A stretch of 64,000 bases of DNA, taken from positions 62,001 through 126,000 of the forward strand of contig NZ_JANUGU010000003.1 of NCBI RefSeq assembly GCF_024753145.1, given 5' to 3'. The position numbers and the translations under genes were made by a program. Positions 10,807 to 20,555 of the stretch are shown in pieces (within the stretch, counting starts at the first letter, position 1; every line of letters starts with the position of its first letter). The notes under the pieces are model-generated. The model was not told the DNA's origin, searched no databases, and saw only the letters and a list, made by a program, of their open reading frames with translations. The stretch comes from Massilia terrae (GTDB taxonomy: Bacteria; Pseudomonadota; Gammaproteobacteria; Burkholderiales; Burkholderiaceae_D).

Positions 10807-11670
10807 ATGCGCATTGTCCTTATCACCGGCATTTCGGGCTCCGGTAAATCGGTCGCCCTGAACGTCCTGGAAGACGCAGGCTATTACTGCGTCGACAACC
10901 TCCCCCCGCCCCTGCTGCCACCGCTGGTCCAGGCCGTCGACCGCGACGGCACCGACAAGCTGGCGGTCGCGGTCGACGCCCGCAGCGCCGAGTCGCTGGT
11001 CGACCTGCCGGGCAATATCGCCAAGCTCAAGGAGCAAGGGCACGACGTGCGCGTCATGTTCCTGACGTCGAACACCCATTCGCTGGTGGCGCGTTTTTCG
11101 GAGACCCGGCGCAGCCATCCGCTGTCGCACGAGCTGCATCCGGGCGAGAACCCGGCCTCGCGCCGCACCCTGATCGAATGCATCGCGGAAGAACGCGAGC
11201 GGCTGTCGGAGATCGAGAACCTCGGGCATCTGATCGACACCTCCGAGCTGTCGGCCAACAAGCTGCGCTCCTGGGTGCGCGAGCTGGCGGAAGTCGAGCG
11301 CGCGCCGCTGACCTTGTACTTCGAATCGTTCGCGTTCAAGGTGGGCGTGCCGCTGGATGCGGACTTCGTGTTCGACGTGCGCGCGATTCCGAATCCCTAC
11401 TACGACCTGACCCTGCGCCCGCTGACGGGCAAGGATGCGCCGGTGATCGCCTTCCTCGAAGCGCAGCCTAGCGCGAACGAGATGCTGCAGGATATCCGCA
11501 ACTTCATCGCGAAGTGGCTGCCCTCATTCAAGACGGATAACCGGAGTTACCTGACCGTGGCGGTCGGGTGCACGGGCGGGCAGCACCGGTCGGTATATAT
11601 GGCGGAGCGGCTGGCGTCCTACTTCAGCGCGACGGAGCGGGTGGTGGTGCGGCATCGCGAGCAGGCATAA
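10807..11670 (+). CDS. rapZ: RNase adapter protein RapZ
   Basis: 287-residue P-loop protein. Walker A GISGSGKS is at residues 8-15, and the C-terminal domain ends with the conserved [10 protein letters not shown] motif. In E. coli RapZ guides RNase E to the small RNA GlmZ and so controls glucosamine-6-phosphate synthase; the adapter role here is by homology. ATG 10807 matches the family N-terminus (MRIVLITG). It is the third gene of the ptsN-hprK-rapZ block and converges with the gene at 11705 across 34 bp. Confidence 0.94.
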   Translation: MRIVLITGISGSGKSVALNVLEDAGYYCVDNLPPPLLPPLVQAVDRDGTDKLAVAVDARSAESLVDLPGNIAKLKEQGHDVRVMFLTSNTHSLVARFSETRRSHPLSHELHPGENPASRRTLIECIAEERERLSEIENLGHLIDTSELSANKLRSWVRELAEVERAPLTLYFESFAFKVGVPLDADFVFDVRAIPNPYYDLTLRPLTGKDAPVIAFLEAQPSANEMLQDIRNFIAKWLPSFKTDNRSYLTVAVGCTGGQHRSVYMAERLASYFSATERVVVRHREQA

Positions 11671-11704
11671 TCCCTTCCAGCATCGCTACCGCCCCTCTTT
11701 TACC

Positions 11705-12790
11705 TTAAGCGAGATGGCGCAGCGGATGCGCGTAGTCCGGCCACACCGGCTCGAAGAAGCGCTCCACCATCTCCGGCGTCACCTCCTCCACGGTCGCCGG
11801 ATTCCACTTCGGCGCATTGTCCTTGTCGATCACCAGCGCGCGCACGCCCTCCAGCACTTCGCCATTCTCGAAATTGCGCCGCACCACCGAACGCTCCATG
11901 CGCAGGCAGTCCGCCACGCCCAGCTTCGCGCCGCGTGCCAGCAGCTCGCCGGTCACGCACATCATCAGGGGCGAACGCTGGCGCATCGCCGACAGCGCCT
12001 TCTGCGCGAACACGCTGTCGTCCTTCTCCAGCGATGCCATCACCTCAGCCACGGTGGGTAACACGAAGTGCGTATCGATCGCCTCGCGGTTCTCCGCCAG
12101 GTCGCTCTCCCCCACCCGGTCCATGTAGGGCTGCGCGAAACCACGGACCGATTCGTCCAGCGTATCGCCCGGCGAATTGTCGATCACGCGGTTGAGCGCT
12201 TCCAGCTGGTCGGCCGGCACGAACACATCGGCCAGTCCCGCGTACAGCGCATCGGCAGCCCCGATGGTCAGCCCGGTCAAGCCGAGGTAGCGGCCCAGCT
12301 GCCCCGGCGCGTGCGACAGGAAATGGCTGCCGCCGACGTCCGGGAACAGGCCGATGTTCACCTCCGGCATGGCCATCTTGGTGCGGTCCGTGACGATGCG
12401 CAGCCCGCATTCCGGGCCGCCCTGCGCGATGCCCATGCCGCCGCCCATCACCACGCCATCCATCAGCGCGATGTAGGGCTTCGGGTAGAAATGGATCAGG
12501 TGGTTGAGCGCGTATTCTTCGGTGAAGAAGTCTTCCAGCAGCGCGCTGCCGCCGGTCGGGGTCGCGCGGCCGACGTCGTAGAAGAAGCGGATGTCGCCGC
12601 CTGCGCACAATGCCTTCTCGCTGCTGCTGCGGATGAGCACCGCGGCCACGCCCGCATCGTCGCGCCATGCCAGCAGGGTACGGGTGAGCGTGCGCACCAT
12701 GTCGAGCGACAGCGAATTGAGGGCCTTGGGACGGTCGAGCGTGATGATGCCGGTGCGGTTCGATACGCGAGTCTGGACGTGGTCGCTCAT
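11705..12790 (-). CDS. Enoyl-CoA hydratase/isomerase family protein (3-hydroxyisobutyryl-CoA hydrolase type)
   Basis: 361-residue crotonase-fold protein. Its length and C-terminal extension fit the HIBYL-CoA hydrolase subgroup (valine catabolism) better than short enoyl-CoA hydratases (about 260 residues). Visible signatures are CAGGDIR (62-68), the oxyanion region with MGGGMG (about 115-120) and MAMPEVNIGLFPDVGGS. ATG 12790 (MSDHVQT) is preferred; the frame upstream is low-complexity. No other valine-degradation gene is close. It sits exactly where ptsN would be expected after raiA, so it belongs to a rearranged junction. Confidence 0.85.
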   Translation of the reverse strand: MSDHVQTRVSNRTGIITLDRPKALNSLSLDMVRTLTRTLLAWRDDAGVAAVLIRSSSEKALCAGGDIRFFYDVGRATPTGGSALLEDFFTEEYALNHLIHFYPKPYIALMDGVVMGGGMGIAQGGPECGLRIVTDRTKMAMPEVNIGLFPDVGGSHFLSHAPGQLGRYLGLTGLTIGAADALYAGLADVFVPADQLEALNRVIDNSPGDTLDESVRGFAQPYMDRVGESDLAENREAIDTHFVLPTVAEVMASLEKDDSVFAQKALSAMRQRSPLMMCVTGELLARGAKLGVADCLRMERSVVRRNFENGEVLEGVRALVIDKDNAPKWNPATVEEVTPEMVERFFEPVWPDYAHPLRHLA

Positions 12791-12850
12791 GATGAAAACG
12801 AGTGTAGAAAAGACATCCATTCTACCGCGCCCGCCACCCGGCCCGCCAAT

Positions 12851-12873
12851 TGAAAAGGGCGCCAAAAGCGCCC
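12851..12873 (-). terminator. Rho-independent terminator downstream of raiA
   Basis: Read on the minus strand, GGGCGC (from 12873) and GCGCCC (to 12857) form a 6-bp GC stem around a TTTTG loop, followed directly by TTTT. It lies about 25 bp after the raiA stop and closes the kds-lpt-rpoN-raiA unit before the hydrolase gene. Confidence 0.75.
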
Positions 12874-12897
12874 TCAGCTTGGTCCGGCCTTGCAGCC

Positions 12898-13251
12898 TTA
12901 TGCGGTAGCGGTGGCTCCGCCCTCAGGCATTCGCTTGTGGCCTTCGTGCGCGTGACTGCGCACAATCGTCTTGTGTTTCACAACCTGGCGGTCCAGCCGG
13001 TCCATCAGTAGGTCGATGGCAGCGTACAGGTCTTGCGCGACACTTTCGAGATGCAAAGTCTTGCCCGGCACCTGAATATTGATTTCAGCTTTCTGCCGTT
13101 TCTCTTTTTCTGTGAGGTTGTCGATGGCGAGGATGACGTGGGTGGCAATCACCTGGTCGAAATGGCGGGTAATGCGTTCGAGCTTGTTCTGTACGTAGTC
13201 ACGGATGGAGGGAGTTACATCGAGATGATGTCCACTGATTGTGAGATTCAT
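12898..13251 (-). CDS. raiA: Ribosome hibernation-promoting factor (short form)
   Basis: 117-residue protein of the HPF/RaiA (sigma-54 modulation) family, which binds the 30S decoding region in stationary phase and promotes ribosome dimers. The length fits short HPF without the C-terminal dimerisation domain of long HPF. The N-terminus MNLTISGHHLDVTPSIRDYV is typical. A GGAG Shine-Dalgarno five bases upstream supports ATG 13251 over an ATG two codons earlier. It is the last gene of the operon after rpoN. Confidence 0.93.
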   Translation of the reverse strand: MNLTISGHHLDVTPSIRDYVQNKLERITRHFDQVIATHVILAIDNLTEKEKRQKAEINIQVPGKTLHLESVAQDLYAAIDLLMDRLDRQVVKHKTIVRSHAHEGHKRMPEGGATATA

Positions 13252-13310
13252 ACACACTCCTTAAGTCAATTGCGACACGTTCTCACGCAATGCGGAGGGG
13301 AACGGTGCTG

Positions 13311-14771
13311 TTACAAGGATTTGCGGAGGGCGACGGGGGGGATTTTGAGTGCTTCGCGGTATTTCGCAACGGTGCGACGCGCAACAACCATTCCTTGTTC
13401 CCCTAGCATTTCCGCGATCTTGCTGTCGGATAATGGATTCTTAGGGTCTTCTGCTCCTGTCAGTTGCGCTATCAGTGCCCGGATCGCCGTCGACGATGCT
13501 TCTCCTCCCGCTTCCGTCGCGACGTGGCTACCGAAAAAGTACTTCAGCTCGAACATGCCGTGCGGGGTCAGCATGAACTTCTGCGTTGTAACACGAGAAA
13601 TTGTGCTCTCGTGTAGACCTAGTGTATCAGCAATCTCGCGCAAAACAAGGGGTCGCATGGCAACCGCGCCGTGGGAGAAAAAATTGCGCTGCCGTTCCAC
13701 GATGGCCTGGGACACGCGCAGGATGGTGTCGAAGCGCTGGCGCATATTCTTGATGAGCCACTTGGCTTCCTGCAGCTGGCTTCCCATGCCGGCCTCGCCC
13801 TTCGACTGCTTCAGCATGGAACTGTATAAACTGTTTATACGAAGCTTGGGGATCACTTCCTGGTTCAGGCTCACGCTCCAGCCGCCCTTGGCGCGCCGCA
13901 CGATCACGTCCGGCACCACGTAGTCCGACGCGTTGGTGGCGAACGCCGCGCCGGGATGCGGATTGCAGCGCCGGATCGCGGCCTGGGCCTCGCGCAGGTC
14001 CTCGTCGTCGCAGTCGAGCGTCTTCTTGAGCTTGTTGAATTCGCGCTGGGCGAACCAGGCCAGGTGGTGCTCGACGATGGTCAGCGCCAGCCGCCGCGTC
14101 ACCAGCGGCACCCCCGGCAGGCGGCGCAGCTGCAGCGCCAGGCATTCGGAGGCGCTGCGCGCGCCCACGCCGGCCGGCTCCAGGCTCCGTACCAGCGCCA
14201 GCGCGCAGCGCATCTCGTCCTCCTCGATCTCCAGCTCTTCCGGCAGGCGCGCGTGGATCTCTTCCAGCGGCTCTTCCAGATAGCCGTTGTCGTCCAGCGC
14301 GTCGATCACCAGCTCGGCCAGGGCGCGGTCGCGCGCCGACAGGCTGGTCATGCGCACCTGCTCCATCAGATGCTCGCGCAGGGTGGCGCCGCAGGCTTCC
14401 AGCTGCGGACGGCCGTCCTCGCCTTCCTCGCCCTGGCGCGCGCCGCCGCCCTCGCCCCAGTCGGCGTCGGCCTGCACCTCGCCGCGCTCGTCGGCAGGCT
14501 CGAACGGTTCCGGCTCGCCGCCCTCTTCCGCGGGCGCGGCGGGCGTCTCCGACGGCTGGCCGGGCGCGCTGTTGATGGCGCCATCGGCCAGCAGCCGCAC
14601 CGAGCGGTCGAGCGGATCGTCGAGCCGTTCCAGCAGCGGGTTGTCGGTCAGGATCTGCTCCAGCTCCTGATGCAGCTCGAGCGTCGACAGCTGCAGCAGC
14701 CGGATCGACTGCTGCAGCTGCGGCGTGAGCGCCAGGTGCTGCGACGTGCGAAGTTGGAGCGATTGCTTCAT
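13311..14771 (-). CDS. rpoN: RNA polymerase sigma-54 factor RpoN
   Basis: 486-residue sigma-54. The glutamine/leucine-rich activator-contact region I is at residues 1-50, followed by an acidic region II (about 60-130), the core-binding region, a helix-turn-helix and the RpoN box [10 protein letters not shown] at 464-473. It directs transcription from -24/-12 promoters with enhancer-binding activators. Start and end match the family without extension. It lies 9 bp after lptB in the same operon. Confidence 0.96.
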   Translation of the reverse strand: MKQSLQLRTSQHLALTPQLQQSIRLLQLSTLELHQELEQILTDNPLLERLDDPLDRSVRLLADGAINSAPGQPSETPAAPAEEGGEPEPFEPADERGEVQADADWGEGGGARQGEEGEDGRPQLEACGATLREHLMEQVRMTSLSARDRALAELVIDALDDNGYLEEPLEEIHARLPEELEIEEDEMRCALALVRSLEPAGVGARSASECLALQLRRLPGVPLVTRRLALTIVEHHLAWFAQREFNKLKKTLDCDDEDLREAQAAIRRCNPHPGAAFATNASDYVVPDVIVRRAKGGWSVSLNQEVIPKLRINSLYSSMLKQSKGEAGMGSQLQEAKWLIKNMRQRFDTILRVSQAIVERQRNFFSHGAVAMRPLVLREIADTLGLHESTISRVTTQKFMLTPHGMFELKYFFGSHVATEAGGEASSTAIRALIAQLTGAEDPKNPLSDSKIAEMLGEQGMVVARRTVAKYREALKIPPVALRKSL

Positions 14772-14780
14772 GGCCGCCGC

Positions 14781-15538
<758 letters not shown>

Positions 15539-15539
<1 letters not shown>

Positions 15540-16105
15540 TATTGCTTCCCTGCCGGCGCCGGCGCGGCTGCCGCCGCGGTGCGGCGCGGTTCAAAGATCA
15601 CCGTGGTACGGCCGTTGCCCTGTTTCGATTCGCCGCTGGCGTCATTGCGCAGCGCCGCCACTTCCTTGCGGTTGTCGTAGGAGATGAACTGGCCGTCCAT
15701 CTCGTTGGTCAGCTTGCCGTTCTCGAGCTGCTTGACCACGGCGTTGTTGAACAGCTTGACGATCTCGGTGCGCTCGTCGTATTCGATGCGCGAGGCCTGC
15801 CCCTCGACCCACAGGTCGGGACCGCCGTCGCGCTTCTGGCGGAAGGTGGCGAACTTGCCGGGCGCCGAGGTCAGCACCACGGCCATATAGCCTTCCGGCG
15901 TTTGCGACACCACCGCCTTGTCGGACTTGATCAAGAGCGTGCCGCGGGTGATCACCACGTCGCCCACCGCGACGGTGTTGCCGGAGACTTGATCGGAATC
16001 GACCGTCACGGCCGACACCTTGGCCTGCTTGAGCGAGTCGGCCCGCTCGGCATGGGCCGCCAGCGCGATCAGCGACAGCATGGCGGCAGCGATAATTGTT
16101 TTCAT
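15539..16105 (-). CDS. lptA: Periplasmic LPS transport protein LptA
   Basis: 188-residue periplasmic OstA/LptA-fold protein that bridges LptC and LptD for LPS transit. An N-terminal signal peptide (about 1-19, ending AHA) is followed by the beta-jellyroll region. The C-terminus is alanine/proline rich. It starts 27 bp after the lptC stop; a GAGG lies about 11 bases before the ATG. It overlaps lptB by one base. Confidence 0.93.
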
Positions 16106-16132
16106 ATTTTGCTCGTCCTCTGTGGGTGGCCG

Positions 16133-16735
16133 TCAGCGCTTGTCGCGCGGCGGGAACTCGATGTACGACTGGCTGGACAGGTGCACCTGCTGCGTCGCGT
16201 TGTTGGCGACCATGCCGGTGCCGCGAACCAGCATGCCGCCCAGCTTCATCTCGACCGGCAGGTCGGTCTTCATGATTTCCTCGTCCGGCAGCACGGTCAT
16301 GCGCTGGGTCTTGAGCGACAGCGCCTTGGTGGTCGCATTGCCGGGCCGCTCGACGTCGACATTGCCGATCAACTCGACCTGGTCCTGCTCGTGCAGGATG
16401 CGGGCGCGGTCGGCGTGCATGGTCATGCGCGGATGCTCGGTGGTCATGCCCTGCACCACCGGCTTGTCGACATACGAGACGTCCTCGATCGGCCGGTGCG
16501 TCAGGCGGTCGCCCGACACCACGTACTTCGGCTGCCCCGCCTTGTCCATGCGCACAAAGCTGAAGTTGTCGACGATGTAGTCCGGCTCGTTGCTGCGCTC
16601 CAGCTGCACCTGCAGGCCCTGTTCGTTCACCAGCTGCAGCAGCCAGAAGCTGCCGGACGCCGCGAACAGGCCGCCCAGCATGATCGCCAGCAGGCGCCAG
16701 CGGTGCGCGGTTCGCTTGTAGACGTGAGTGGCCAT
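16133..16735 (-). CDS. lptC: LPS export protein LptC
   Basis: 200-residue bitopic inner-membrane protein: a short basic N-terminus, one transmembrane helix (about 14-35) and a periplasmic LptC beta-jellyroll domain. It accepts LPS from the LptBFG transporter and passes it to LptA. It lies 12 bp after kdsC in the same operon. Confidence 0.92.
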   Translation of the reverse strand: MATHVYKRTAHRWRLLAIMLGGLFAASGSFWLLQLVNEQGLQVQLERSNEPDYIVDNFSFVRMDKAGQPKYVVSGDRLTHRPIEDVSYVDKPVVQGMTTEHPRMTMHADRARILHEQDQVELIGNVDVERPGNATTKALSLKTQRMTVLPDEEIMKTDLPVEMKLGGMLVRGTGMVANNATQQVHLSSQSYIEFPPRDKR

Positions 16736-16747
16736 TGGATCCGTCGA

Positions 16748-17278
16748 TCAGCCGAAGTAAGGCGCGAGCGCCTTTTCGTAAGTGCCCTGCGCGCGCATCA
16801 CCATATCGCACACCTCGCGCACCGCGCCGCGGCCGCCGGGCGCCTTGGTCACGTAGTGGGCGCGATGCTGCACGTCGGGGTGGCCGCTCGGCACGGTGAC
16901 CGCGAAGCCGACCTTCATCAGGAGCGGCAGGTCGATGACATCGTCGCCGATGTAGCCGCACTGCTCGATCGTGGCGCCGGTCGCGTCCAGCAGCTTGGCG
17001 AAGGCCACGCGCTTGTCGTGGATGCCCTGGTAGACGTGGTTGATGCCCAGGTCGGCCGCGCGCCTGACCACGATCGGCGACTGGCGCGCGCTGATGATCG
17101 CGGTCTGCACGCCGGTCTTCTGCAGCAGCTGGATGCCCAGGCCGTCGAGCACGAAGAAGGTCTTGGTGATCTCGCCGTCGGCGCCGTAGGTCAGGCTGCC
17201 GTCGGTCAGCACGCCGTCGACGTCGAAGATCATCACCTTCACGCGCGAGGCGCGCTGCATGTGGTCGTAGGGCGTCAT
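16748..17278 (-). CDS. kdsC: 3-deoxy-D-manno-octulosonate-8-phosphate phosphatase KdsC
   Basis: 176-residue HAD-superfamily phosphatase making Kdo from Kdo-8-phosphate. The catalytic aspartates D19 and D21 are in the DVDGVLTDG motif; the C-terminal metal-site motif is GDDVIDLPLL. The size fits the cap-less tetrameric KdsC family. Its start codon overlaps the kdsD stop by one base (TGATG). Confidence 0.94.
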   Translation of the reverse strand: MTPYDHMQRASRVKVMIFDVDGVLTDGSLTYGADGEITKTFFVLDGLGIQLLQKTGVQTAIISARQSPIVVRRAADLGINHVYQGIHDKRVAFAKLLDATGATIEQCGYIGDDVIDLPLLMKVGFAVTVPSGHPDVQHRAHYVTKAPGGRGAVREVCDMVMRAQGTYEKALAPYFG

Positions 17279-18276
17279 CAGATCACCTTGGCGCGGGTCA
17301 GGTCGTGGATGTGCAGCGCGCCGACCAGTTTATCGTCGGCGTCGGTCACCAGCATCTGGTTGATGCGGAATTCCTCCATGACGGCGACGGCGTCCACCGC
17401 CAGCTGGTCCGGATGCACGCGGCGCGGATTCGGATGCATCACGTCGCTGATGGTCAGCCTGGAGAAGTCCTGCACGCGCTCGATCAGGCGGCGCAGGTCG
17501 CCGTCGGTGAACACGCCGACCGGGCGGCGCTCCTCGTCGACCACGGCGGTCATGCCCATGCCCTTCTGGGTGATCTCCAGCAGCGCCTTCGCCAGCGGCA
17601 CGCCAGGCGACACGGCGGGGATCGCGTCGCCGCTGCGCATCACGTCGCGCACATGGGTCAGCAGGCGGCGGCCGAGCGCCCCGCCCGGGTGCGAGCGCGC
17701 GAAGTCTTCCTCGCGGAAGCCGCGCGCATCCAGCAGCGCCACGGCCAGGGCGTCGCCCAGCGCCAGCGTCACGGTGGTGCTGGCGGTCGGCGCCAGGTTC
17801 AGCGGGCAGGCTTCCTTGGCCACCGAAATGTCGAGGTGAACGTCGGCCAGCTGGGCCAGGCGCGATTGCGGCTTGCCGGTCATGGCGATCAGCGGCGTGC
17901 CCATGCGCTTGACCACCGGCAGGATCTCCAGCAGCTCGGACGACTCGCCCGAGTACGAGATCGCGATGAAGGCGTCCTGCGCCGTCACCATGCCGAGGTC
18001 GCCGTGCGCGGCTTCGCCCGGATGCACGAACATGGCCGGGGTGCCGGTCGAGGCCAGCGTGGCCGCGATCTTGCGCGCGATGTGGCCGGACTTGCCCATG
18101 CCCGAAACCACCACGCGGCCGGTGCACGCGAACAGGATGGCGGCGGCGCGGGCGACGCTGTCGTCCGATTCCAGCCGGGTGTGCAGCGCGCGGATCGCGT
18201 CGGCCTCGATATCGAGGGTCTCGCGGGCCAGCTCCATCACGCGCCGTGCCTGCTTGTCATCGAAAACTTTCAGCAT
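17278..18276 (-). CDS. kdsD: Arabinose-5-phosphate isomerase KdsD
   Basis: 332-residue enzyme converting ribulose-5-phosphate to arabinose-5-phosphate, the entry step to Kdo. An N-terminal SIS sugar-isomerase domain (about 40-180, with SGMGKSGH at 58-65) is followed by two CBS domains (about 205-330). ATG 18276 (MLKVFDD) is used because the open frame upstream would add 44 residues lacking family similarity. It is the first gene of the kdsD-kdsC-lptC-lptA-lptB-rpoN-raiA unit and is divergent from the antiporter gene across 107 bp. Confidence 0.94.
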   Translation of the reverse strand: MLKVFDDKQARRVMELARETLDIEADAIRALHTRLESDDSVARAAAILFACTGRVVVSGMGKSGHIARKIAATLASTGTPAMFVHPGEAAHGDLGMVTAQDAFIAISYSGESSELLEILPVVKRMGTPLIAMTGKPQSRLAQLADVHLDISVAKEACPLNLAPTASTTVTLALGDALAVALLDARGFREEDFARSHPGGALGRRLLTHVRDVMRSGDAIPAVSPGVPLAKALLEITQKGMGMTAVVDEERRPVGVFTDGDLRRLIERVQDFSRLTISDVMHPNPRRVHPDQLAVDAVAVMEEFRINQMLVTDADDKLVGALHIHDLTRAKVI

Positions 18277-18383
18277 TGATTTTTCATGGGTTACACTCAA
18301 TGCCGGAAGTATAGCCGAATTGGGAAAGCAAGAAACTTGCCAGACACAGAAACGTATCGACGATAAGGAACTAGCCACACTGC

Positions 18384-20360
18384 ATGGAATCGGGACTTGA
18401 GCTGACACTATTACTTCTCGGGAGCGCCGTGCTGGGCGTGGTTGCGTTCCGCCTCCTGCACCTGCCGCCGATGCTGGGCTACCTGGCGGTCGGCGTATTG
18501 ATCGGCCCGCACGCCCTCGGCCTGGCCGAGGACAGCCCGGCCACCCACTCGCTGGCCGAATTCGGCGTGGTATTCCTGATGTTCTCGATCGGCCTCGAAT
18601 TCTCGCTGGCCCAGCTCAAGGCGATGCGGCGCATCGTGTTCGGGCTCGGGATGGCGCAGGTGGTGCTGACGGTGGCCGCCACCGTGGCCTTCGGGATGGT
18701 GGTCGCGCACGTCGCGCCGAAGCTGCACATCGGCTGGCAGGCCGCGTTCGCGCTGGGCGGCGCGCTGGCCATGTCCTCCACCGCGATCGTGGTCAAGCTG
18801 CTCACCGAGCGGCTGGAGCTGGAAAGCGCGCACGGGCGCCTGATCATCGGCATCCTGCTGTTCCAGGACCTGGCGGTGGTGCCGCTGCTGATCCTGATTC
18901 CCTCGCTGGCCAATCCCGAGGACCTGGCCGGCAACCTGGCCTGGGCCGGGGTCAAGGCCGCGGCGGTGCTGGTGCTGCTGCTGTTCCTCGGCCAGAAGCT
19001 GATGCGCAACTGGTTCAACGTGGTGGCCAAGCGGCGCTCGCAGGAACTGTTCATGCTCAACCTGCTGCTGGTGACGCTGGGCGCGGCCTGGATCACCGAG
19101 CGCGCCGGGCTGTCGCTGGCGCTGGGCGCGTTCGTGGCCGGCATGCTGATCTCCGAGACCCAGTACAAGCACCAGGTGGAAGAGGACATCAAGCCCTTCC
19201 GCGACGTGCTGCTGGGACTGTTCTTCATCACGGTCGGCATGCTGCTCAACGTGCCGCTGGTGATCGCCAACTGGTGGCTGGTGCTGCTCCTGCTGGTGCT
19301 GCCGGTGCTGCTGAAATTCGCGCTGATCGCGCTCCTGGCCAAGGTGTTCGGCTCGTCCGACGGCGTGGCGATGCGCACCGGCCTGGCGCTGGCGCAGGCC
19401 GGCGAATTCGGCTTCGTGCTGCTGACGCTGGCCTCGCAATCGAAACTGATCGATCCGTTCCTGATCCAGCTGGTGCTGGCCGCGATGGTGCTGTCGATGC
19501 TGGTGGCGCCGTTCGTGATCGCCAAGTCGGACCAGATCGTGATGAAGGTCGCGTCCAACGAATGGATGCAGCAGTCGCTGCAGCTGACCCAGCTGGCCAG
19601 CCGCACGATGGCGGCGCAGAAGCACGTGGTGATCGCCGGCTTCGGGCGCAGCGGCCAGAGCCTGGGCACGCTGCTGTCGGACGAGAAGCTGCCGTGGTAC
19701 GCGCTGGACCTCGATCCGGAGCGGGTGCAGGAGGCGCAGTCGGCCGGCTCCAGCGTGTCGTATGGCGACGCCGGGCGGCGCGAGGCGCTGATCGCGGCCG
19801 GCATCAAGCGCGCCAGCGCGCTGGTGATCACGTTTGCCGACACGCGCGCGGCGCTGAAGGTGCTCGCGCTGGTGCACGAGCTGGCGCCGACGCTGCCGGT
19901 GATCGTGCGCAGCCACGACGACACCGACCTCGACATCCTCAAGCGGGCCGGCGCGACCGAGGTGGTGCCGGAGGCGCTCGAGAGCAGCCTGATGCTGGCA
20001 TCGCACGCGCTGGTGGTGGTCGGCGTGCCGCTGCGGCGCGTGGTGCACCGGGTGCAGAGCGCGCGCGACGAGCGCTACGCCTCGCTGCGCGGCTACTTCC
20101 CGGGCGCGGGGGATGTGTCGGAGGATCCCGAGCACACCTTCGTGCGGCTGCATTCGGTGACCCTGCGCGAGGATGCGGCCGCCGTCGGCAAGGCGCTGGC
20201 GGAGTTTGCGCTGGGCGAGGTCGGGGCCGAGGTGACCATCATCCGGCGCGGGCGCGAGCGGGTGGAAGCGAAGCCGGAGACCGTGATGCAGGCGGGAGAT
20301 GTGGTGGTGCTCAGGGGGTCGGCGGATGCGGTGGGCAAGGCGGAGGGAAGGCTGGCGTGA
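18384..20360 (+). CDS. CPA2-family monovalent cation:proton antiporter with RCK/TrkA domains (Kef type)
   Basis: 658-residue protein. About twelve hydrophobic segments (residues 5-390) form a Na+/H+ exchanger-type domain. A RCK_N nucleotide-binding domain (about 410-535, beginning HVVIAGFGRSGQSLG) and a RCK_C domain (about 565-655) follow. This layout is that of KefB/KefC potassium efflux systems gated by NAD(H) and sometimes glutathione. Without a KefF/KefG partner nearby, glutathione gating cannot be claimed. It is divergent from kdsD and ends 43 bp before palindromic repeat copy 3. Confidence 0.88.
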   Translation: MESGLELTLLLLGSAVLGVVAFRLLHLPPMLGYLAVGVLIGPHALGLAEDSPATHSLAEFGVVFLMFSIGLEFSLAQLKAMRRIVFGLGMAQVVLTVAATVAFGMVVAHVAPKLHIGWQAAFALGGALAMSSTAIVVKLLTERLELESAHGRLIIGILLFQDLAVVPLLILIPSLANPEDLAGNLAWAGVKAAAVLVLLLFLGQKLMRNWFNVVAKRRSQELFMLNLLLVTLGAAWITERAGLSLALGAFVAGMLISETQYKHQVEEDIKPFRDVLLGLFFITVGMLLNVPLVIANWWLVLLLLVLPVLLKFALIALLAKVFGSSDGVAMRTGLALAQAGEFGFVLLTLASQSKLIDPFLIQLVLAAMVLSMLVAPFVIAKSDQIVMKVASNEWMQQSLQLTQLASRTMAAQKHVVIAGFGRSGQSLGTLLSDEKLPWYALDLDPERVQEAQSAGSSVSYGDAGRREALIAAGIKRASALVITFADTRAALKVLALVHELAPTLPVIVRSHDDTDLDILKRAGATEVVPEALESSLMLASHALVVVGVPLRRVVHRVQSARDERYASLRGYFPGAGDVSEDPEHTFVRLHSVTLREDAAAVGKALAEFALGEVGAEVTIIRRGRERVEAKPETVMQAGDVVVLRGSADAVGKAEGRLA

Positions 20361-20403
20361 AATAATATTTCAAAATTTGCCACATTTTGAAATATTAAAA
20401 CCG

Positions 20404-20509
20404 CCGTCGTTCCCGCGCAGGCGGGAACCCATGCTGAGCTAACAGGCTTGCGGCTATCGCTTCGACTGCTCACACGGCCTATGGGTCCCCGCCTGCGCGG
20501 GGACGACGG
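20404..20509. repeat. Palindromic intergenic repeat, copy 3 (bipartite, reversed)
   Basis: Left arm CCGTCGTTCCCGC ... ACCCATGCTGAG and right arm TATGGGTCCCCGC ... GACGACGG. Here the CTCAGCATGGGT flank is on the left arm in reverse complement, so this copy is inverted relative to copies 1, 2 and 8. It lies between convergent genes and could serve as a two-way gene end. Confidence 0.87.
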
Positions 20510-20555
20510 TTTGTAGCTTGGTGGTGGAGTCAAGCTGCGCGCGCAGCGCACACAC

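Noticed and set aside
18308-18313. TATACT on the minus strand as the kdsD promoter
   Set aside because: Spacing to the nearest TTGCTT is only 12 bp and no other -35 is convincing.
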